Assembly (NCBI RefSeq): GCF_905220415.1
Contig: NC_059548.1
Location: forward strand, 4,838,501 to 4,902,500
Reading direction: 5' to 3'
Source: Colias croceus
Lineage: Eukaryota > Arthropoda > Insecta > Lepidoptera > Pieridae
Length of the DNA: 64,000 nucleotides
Below, in pieces: positions 59,832 through 64,000 of the stretch. Made by a program: the position numbers and the translations under genes. Within the stretch, counting starts at the first letter, position 1; each line of letters begins with the position of its first letter. Below the pieces are notes generated by a model. That model saw nothing but the letters and a program-made list of their open reading frames with translations. It had not been told where the DNA came from and did not search any database.

Positions 59832-61908
59832 ATAATTCTGTGCCTCCAGTGAATAAGGGAATAACTCAAAAACAGCACTTTTCAGGAGAGACAAAAAACT
59901 ATATATCAACACTAAATCTTTATAACTTCAAATTTTTAAGCTTGTATGGGTAAGGTATGATGTTAGACTTTAGTTTTACATATAAACAGATATTGTAACA
60001 ACCCCATAAATATACTTTTTTCGTGTTTTTTTGTAGTTGTGGCCTTATGAACGAGTACTTCATGGAATAACTCAATGTATTCACATAATTTTTTTTTTGT
60101 TCTTTGCAATATAACGACTTATGCCCTAAAGCACTATGTTCATAGTCGCATAACACGACTTATATTATTGCCAGTTTTGGTTTTATAGAAATAATGCGAC
60201 TTATCATGCTTAAAATTTGTGTACTTTATGACTCAATTGAAGCCTTTTAGTGGAACAACTATGCATGTAGCTTGAAAAACGAGTGAAATCAACGGATTTT
60301 TTAACGTTATTAGATATAATAAAAACAAAACAACATTTAGGTGTTTGTGCATTTAACCCTAGAAGTCCAATCTACGTAAATTTGATGTACACCGCGGCGA
60401 AATATCTTTGTCTTTTCTATATTTACCATCGAATCACTTCGAAATCCAGAAACAACTCATTAGCCGTCGAGACCTAGCAGTACATAGTTGGCTCTTCCCG
60501 GTAAATTCCGCCATTTTGTAGTAAAGAGGATGTTGTACGTCATTTTGACGTATAATTGGGCTTTTCGTAACTTTTACGATTGTTTAAAGAAAATTATTTT
60601 GTGATTTATGTGAATATTTTTTTTTCCAAGTCACGTTTTACATGATAATAGTATTATATACTATATATTGAGTATAAAATAGGATCCAGAAAACTTTAAC
60701 ACTAGGACGAAAAACCTTCAATTTTAGTAAATGACTGTTGTCCTCCGCTGGATTTGGACTCCAAGAAAGAGGATTGGGTGGCTGAGATGTTGTCTGGTGG
60801 TTATAAACGAATATGTGTTATACATTGAGGATACAAGCACTATAAAGAGTTAAGAGAAGCTCGAAAACCATATTCCTGTATGTTCAGTTACCTTACAGGG
60901 GAAGTTATAGGTGGTCTGTTATAGTCTGTTATAGGTGGTGCGATATTTTACGGCATGTGAAATTTTAACAATTTCTATATCTTATAATATCAAAATAATA
61001 TAGATAAATAAAGAAAAAACAATGAGCCGCAGAGATTTTATGAAAAAATTAAGCACAGATTTGAAGGTGCCTTGGATGCAAATACGACTTGAAGAGACTC
61101 TACAAGACTGGTTATAATTTTTTTTTCTATGCGTCTATAATTATAGTATTATTGGTTAGATTAAATTTAAAAAAAAAGATTATAAACTAGTTATTTTTTA
61201 GAAAACTTACCCAATTAAAAGAAGAAAATATAAGTTTAACATAGTATAATATCATTAAATGCACTTAATGTGTTAATTAAAACTGTATTTTTACCTATTG
61301 CAAAAATTAGTTAATTTCCATAGAAATATTATTAGTATTCCAAGTTGATTGATAAATACCTTTTTTTTTAAATATAAAGATTTATTGTTGCATATTTATT
61401 GAAAAAACGATTGAAAAATATTATTAAGCAAAAATAAATAGTGTCTGTTGTTTCCGTGCAGTATTGAAATAGACCAATTACAACATGCGAAACTGTCTCA
61501 TGTCGTCACTTGAACCAATGACACTAAGAGTTGTTCCTTTATGCTCATGTTAGAAAAATGACACAAATGCGTTTATATACTAAAATAGTGTTAGCACGGA
61601 TGGAACAAAATGAATTATGTCTTTATTCAAAAAGTATAACTACACATACGTCCTTGTGTTCGTGGGTTATTTTGACTCGAGACGAATAGTTCCTTTGCGA
61701 TTGCCTAAAATGATGGATAAGGTAACTTATACCGTTAATCACACCCTACTTATACCGTTTGGGTCATTCGAAAAAATGGGTTAGGATGCAGCTAGAGATA
61801 TGTCCTTTTGATATGTTGTGTATTTTGACGAGCTGAATCCAATGGTGCAATAAAAACCAAAGGGAATAACTCGTCTTACTCCCTTATTCACTGGAGGCAC
61901 AGAATTAT
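59832..61908. mobile_element. Probable DNA transposon with 29-bp inverted repeats
   Basis: A 29-bp perfect inverted repeat (59832-59860 and 61880-61908; starts ATAATTCTGTGCCTCCAGTG) encloses 2.08 kb. GGGAATAACTC recurs directly at both ends inside. No target duplication is clear. The interior is degraded but includes a piggyBac-like scrap near 61023. Class uncertain. Confidence 0.5.
61023..61118 (+). pseudogene. Possible piggyBac-type transposase C-terminal scrap
   Basis: The frame MSRRDFMKKLSTDLKVPWMQ then IRLEETLQDWL and stop resembles the helical segment after the RWP motif in piggyBac-type transposases (RR.FL..L...L..PW...RL). Recognition is from memory on 31 residues, so uncertain. Confidence 0.35.
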
Positions 61909-62231
61909 TAGTTTATTTATAATTAATTTTTAAAAAAATCCAAATACTGAAAACTTGATTTCCCTATAGAATGAAAAATATTCACTTTTCATAAAAAATT
62001 TTTTTCCAAAAAAATTGCTCCCGATTTGCTCTATCAATTACAAAAAAAATTATTTAATTTTGATAATTTTTACAATAATTAACTGAAAAACTATGTTTGC
62101 GTAGTAAACTACTGCGCTGTGACGTCATCAATTATTGTCGTTGCGACGCATAAGGGCCATATTTACATGTATCAGCACTGCAGCGATATGTATAGACCTT
62201 AATGTTTATGTTTTCTTATTTATATTATTCA

Positions 62232-62440
62232 CTAGATTTCCGCCCGCGGCTTCGCCCGCGTTTTCATAGGAAAACCCGCATAGTTCCCGTTCCCGTGGGA
62301 TTACCGGGATAAAACCTATCCTATGTGTTAATCCAAGTTACGGTCTATATGTGTGCTAAATTTCATTGTAATCGGTTCAGTAGTATTTGCGTGAATGAGT
62401 AACAAACACACACACATCCTCACAAACTTTCGCATTTATT
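62232..62440 (-). mobile_element. Lep1-type Helitron-like element
   Basis: CTAG at 62232-62235; minus-strand end GCCGCGGGCGGAAATCTAG. The body matches 44162-44377. Its 5' end is met directly by the next element. Confidence 0.7.
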
Positions 62441-62446
62441 ATATTA

Positions 62447-62622
62447 CTAGCGGTCCGCCCCGGCTTCGCCCGTGGTACATATTTCGCAATAAAATGTAGC
62501 CTATGTTCTTTCTCAGGGTCTAAAGATTGTCTGTGCCAAATTTCATCAAAATCGGTATAGTAGTTTATGCGTGAAAACCATACATACATACATACAAACC
62601 TTTCCTCTTTATAATATTAGTA
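62447..62622 (-). mobile_element. Lep1-type Helitron-like element, adjacent copy
   Basis: CTAG at 62447-62450; minus-strand end GGGCGAAGCCGGGGCGGACCG then CTAG. A different subfamily, placed head-to-tail against the 5' end of the previous copy. Confidence 0.7.
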
Positions 62623-63199
62623 TAGAAGTATAGATTAGTAGGATGGTATTACTTAAAAGGTTATTAATTATTATCATGTAATTATTTGGTTCTGATCACA
62701 GATCACAGAAACTAAAGGGTTCTGATGATAAGAATAACAAGAAATAATTATAATTTTTGTTTTATTAAGTCTTCAAGTTAGGATTGCAGGTTCGAATGAT
62801 AATAATTTTTGTATACCATCGTATATATTACATATAACATAATATGGAGACATTTCATCATGTCCACAACAATATCAAGGTTAGTAATAAATATTTCTAC
62901 TATCAATTATCATCAAAGTATTAAATCGGTAATAAGTATTTTTATAATTGAATTTGAATTTCTGTTTACTATAAGAAAAATTAATAGGCACTTTTTATTT
63001 TAGGGTGTGAAGGGATTCAGTCAAGGAGTTTTAAATTATTGAAGAGTGGTAATTATTTAGAAGTAGGGTTCGCGAAAAAATTGAGCCCTACTTTTATATA
63101 ATCACGTGAAAATTTTTCACTAGAGTATAAATAATAAAATATGTGCTAATTATAAAGAATTTTATTTTTGACAAAAGGTTTTACATACAAGACATAACT
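62623..63199. other. Non-coding AT-rich DNA
   Basis: No gene or bounded repeat seen. Confidence 0.5.
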
Positions 63200-63354
63200 G
63201 CGTTAAAAACAACCGACTTCAAATTTGCACTTGCAACATTTACAAATACAGACAAAAATGCTCATAAAATAAAATATTGGGCCTATCCTAATAAAATTTT
63301 TATGGGACCAATTCGACACCATCCCGCATCGAACAAAAAAAGAATCACGTAAAT
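63200..63354 (+). mobile_element. AACCGACTTCAAA-family element, copy B (truncated)
   Basis: Matches 1631-1795 but stops after AGAATCACGTAAAT, losing the right inverted repeat. It has ATACAGACAAAA where copy A has an added CCTA. Confidence 0.75.
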
Positions 63355-63387
63355 GATTTATTAAATAATTCACAAAACACGAAGATT

Positions 63388-63515
63388 GAATTTGATATTT
63401 TTGGCTTTATAAATATAAATTTATAAATATAAAGAATATAAACATTCGATCACGAAATTATGCGGGTTCGAGTCCCGCCTCGTGATCGAATTTTTTCTAT
63501 TCTTTATAAATTTAT
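63388..63515 (+). mobile_element. Retroposed tRNA-minihelix element
   Basis: Flanked by perfect 14-bp direct repeats AAAACACGAAGATT (63374-63387, 63516-63529). The core (63447-63488) is the array's tRNA-like sequence reduced to acceptor stem (CGATCACGA / TCGTGATCG) plus T arm, with a consensus B box GGTTCGAGTCC; D and anticodon arms are replaced by AATTAT. The 3' flank GAATTTTTTCTATTCTTTAT is the same as in the array. Confidence 0.75.
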
Positions 63516-63587
63516 AAAACACGAAGATTTTAAAAATGTAACCAATGAACACAATCAATATTAGATTAATTGTAATGGTGTATAAAA

Positions 63588-63903
63588 AGTATTATGTCCT
63601 ATGGAATTCTACTATGGGGCAGGGCAGCAGATATAGAAACTATATTTATCTTACAGAAAAGAGCCATTCGCTCTATATATAATTTACGTGCTCGGGACTC
63701 GCTAAGAGATCTCTTTAAGAATACTGGTATCCTTACTGTACCATCACAGTATATATTTAATAATATTTTGCATGTGCACAAAAACGCCGACTTACACACA
63801 AGAGTAGGAGATAAACACTGTTATGGCACAAGGAACAGAAATAAAATTGAAATGCCATTTTACCGGTTAGCCAAAGTTAAAAATTCATTTATGGGTCTAG
63901 GTC
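63588..63903 (+). pseudogene. Jockey-type LINE fragment, copy 3
   Basis: Reads SIMSYGILLWGRAADIETIF onward in one open frame to KVKNSFMGL, then homology to the other copies stops. It keeps the same left boundary as copies 1 and 2 but lacks the 3' untranslated region and tail, so it is truncated or interrupted on the right. Confidence 0.75.
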
Positions 63904-64000
63904 CCTAAACTCGTACGTTTATTCGTATTATTAAAACTTCAAGTAATTATCAATTAATTTGTGTTTCAGTCGTTTGTTTCATCTTTCGGTGTCAAGTTGC

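Overview
The window looks like nuclear DNA of a butterfly or moth. It is strongly AT-rich. It holds three small RR-1 cuticle-protein genes with the usual lepidopteran layout (a first coding exon that is only the ATG, then a signal-peptide exon). Between them is a dense field of lepidopteran mobile DNA: Lep1-type Helitron-like elements ending in CTAG, tRNA-derived SINEs, jockey/CR1-type LINE fragments, a relative of the cabbage-looper piggyBac element, and several hairpin or foldback DNA elements. No bacterial-style operons, CRISPR arrays or rRNA genes are visible.

Layout. 1-1483 is a tandem array of a 310-bp unit, each unit carrying a tRNA-like Pol III cassette inside a 21-bp inverted repeat. 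1.5-16 kb is mostly mobile DNA: an inverted-repeat element that recurs near the right edge, a 190-bp hairpin MITE, a LINE fragment at 5.3-6.1 kb, several Lep1-type copies, and at 12.8-14.2 kb a Lep1 copy split by a 1,215-bp foldback element. 16.1-18.3 kb and 21.1-23.2 kb are two larger DNA transposons. The second has about 420-bp terminal inverted repeats around a two-exon remnant gene. 27.2-27.9 kb is a second LINE fragment and 29.96-31.26 kb an internally deleted piggyBac. 32.3-53.3 kb is the gene-bearing part: three RR-1 cuticle genes, all on the minus strand, about 10 kb apart, with Helitron, MITE and retroposon insertions in their introns and a 855-bp foldback element (41.7-42.5 kb) between two of them. 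48.8-49.9 kb is a CR1-like LINE fragment. 55-64 kb is again repeats, ending with a retroposed tRNA-minihelix element (63.4-63.5 kb) and a third LINE fragment.

The three cuticle genes are the only convincing host protein genes. Each encodes a secreted protein of 129-137 residues with a signal peptide and a Rebers-Riddiford chitin-binding motif. Each has the exon pattern ATG / about 200 nt / exactly 105 nt / about 100 nt with phase-0 introns, and a TATA box upstream. They are evidently tandem duplicates.

The most unusual signal is a recurrent 4-bp insertion, TAGG placed directly before a TA (equivalently CCTA after a TA). It is seen by comparing paralogous repeats inside the window in four separate cases, and inferred from a broken reading frame in a fifth.
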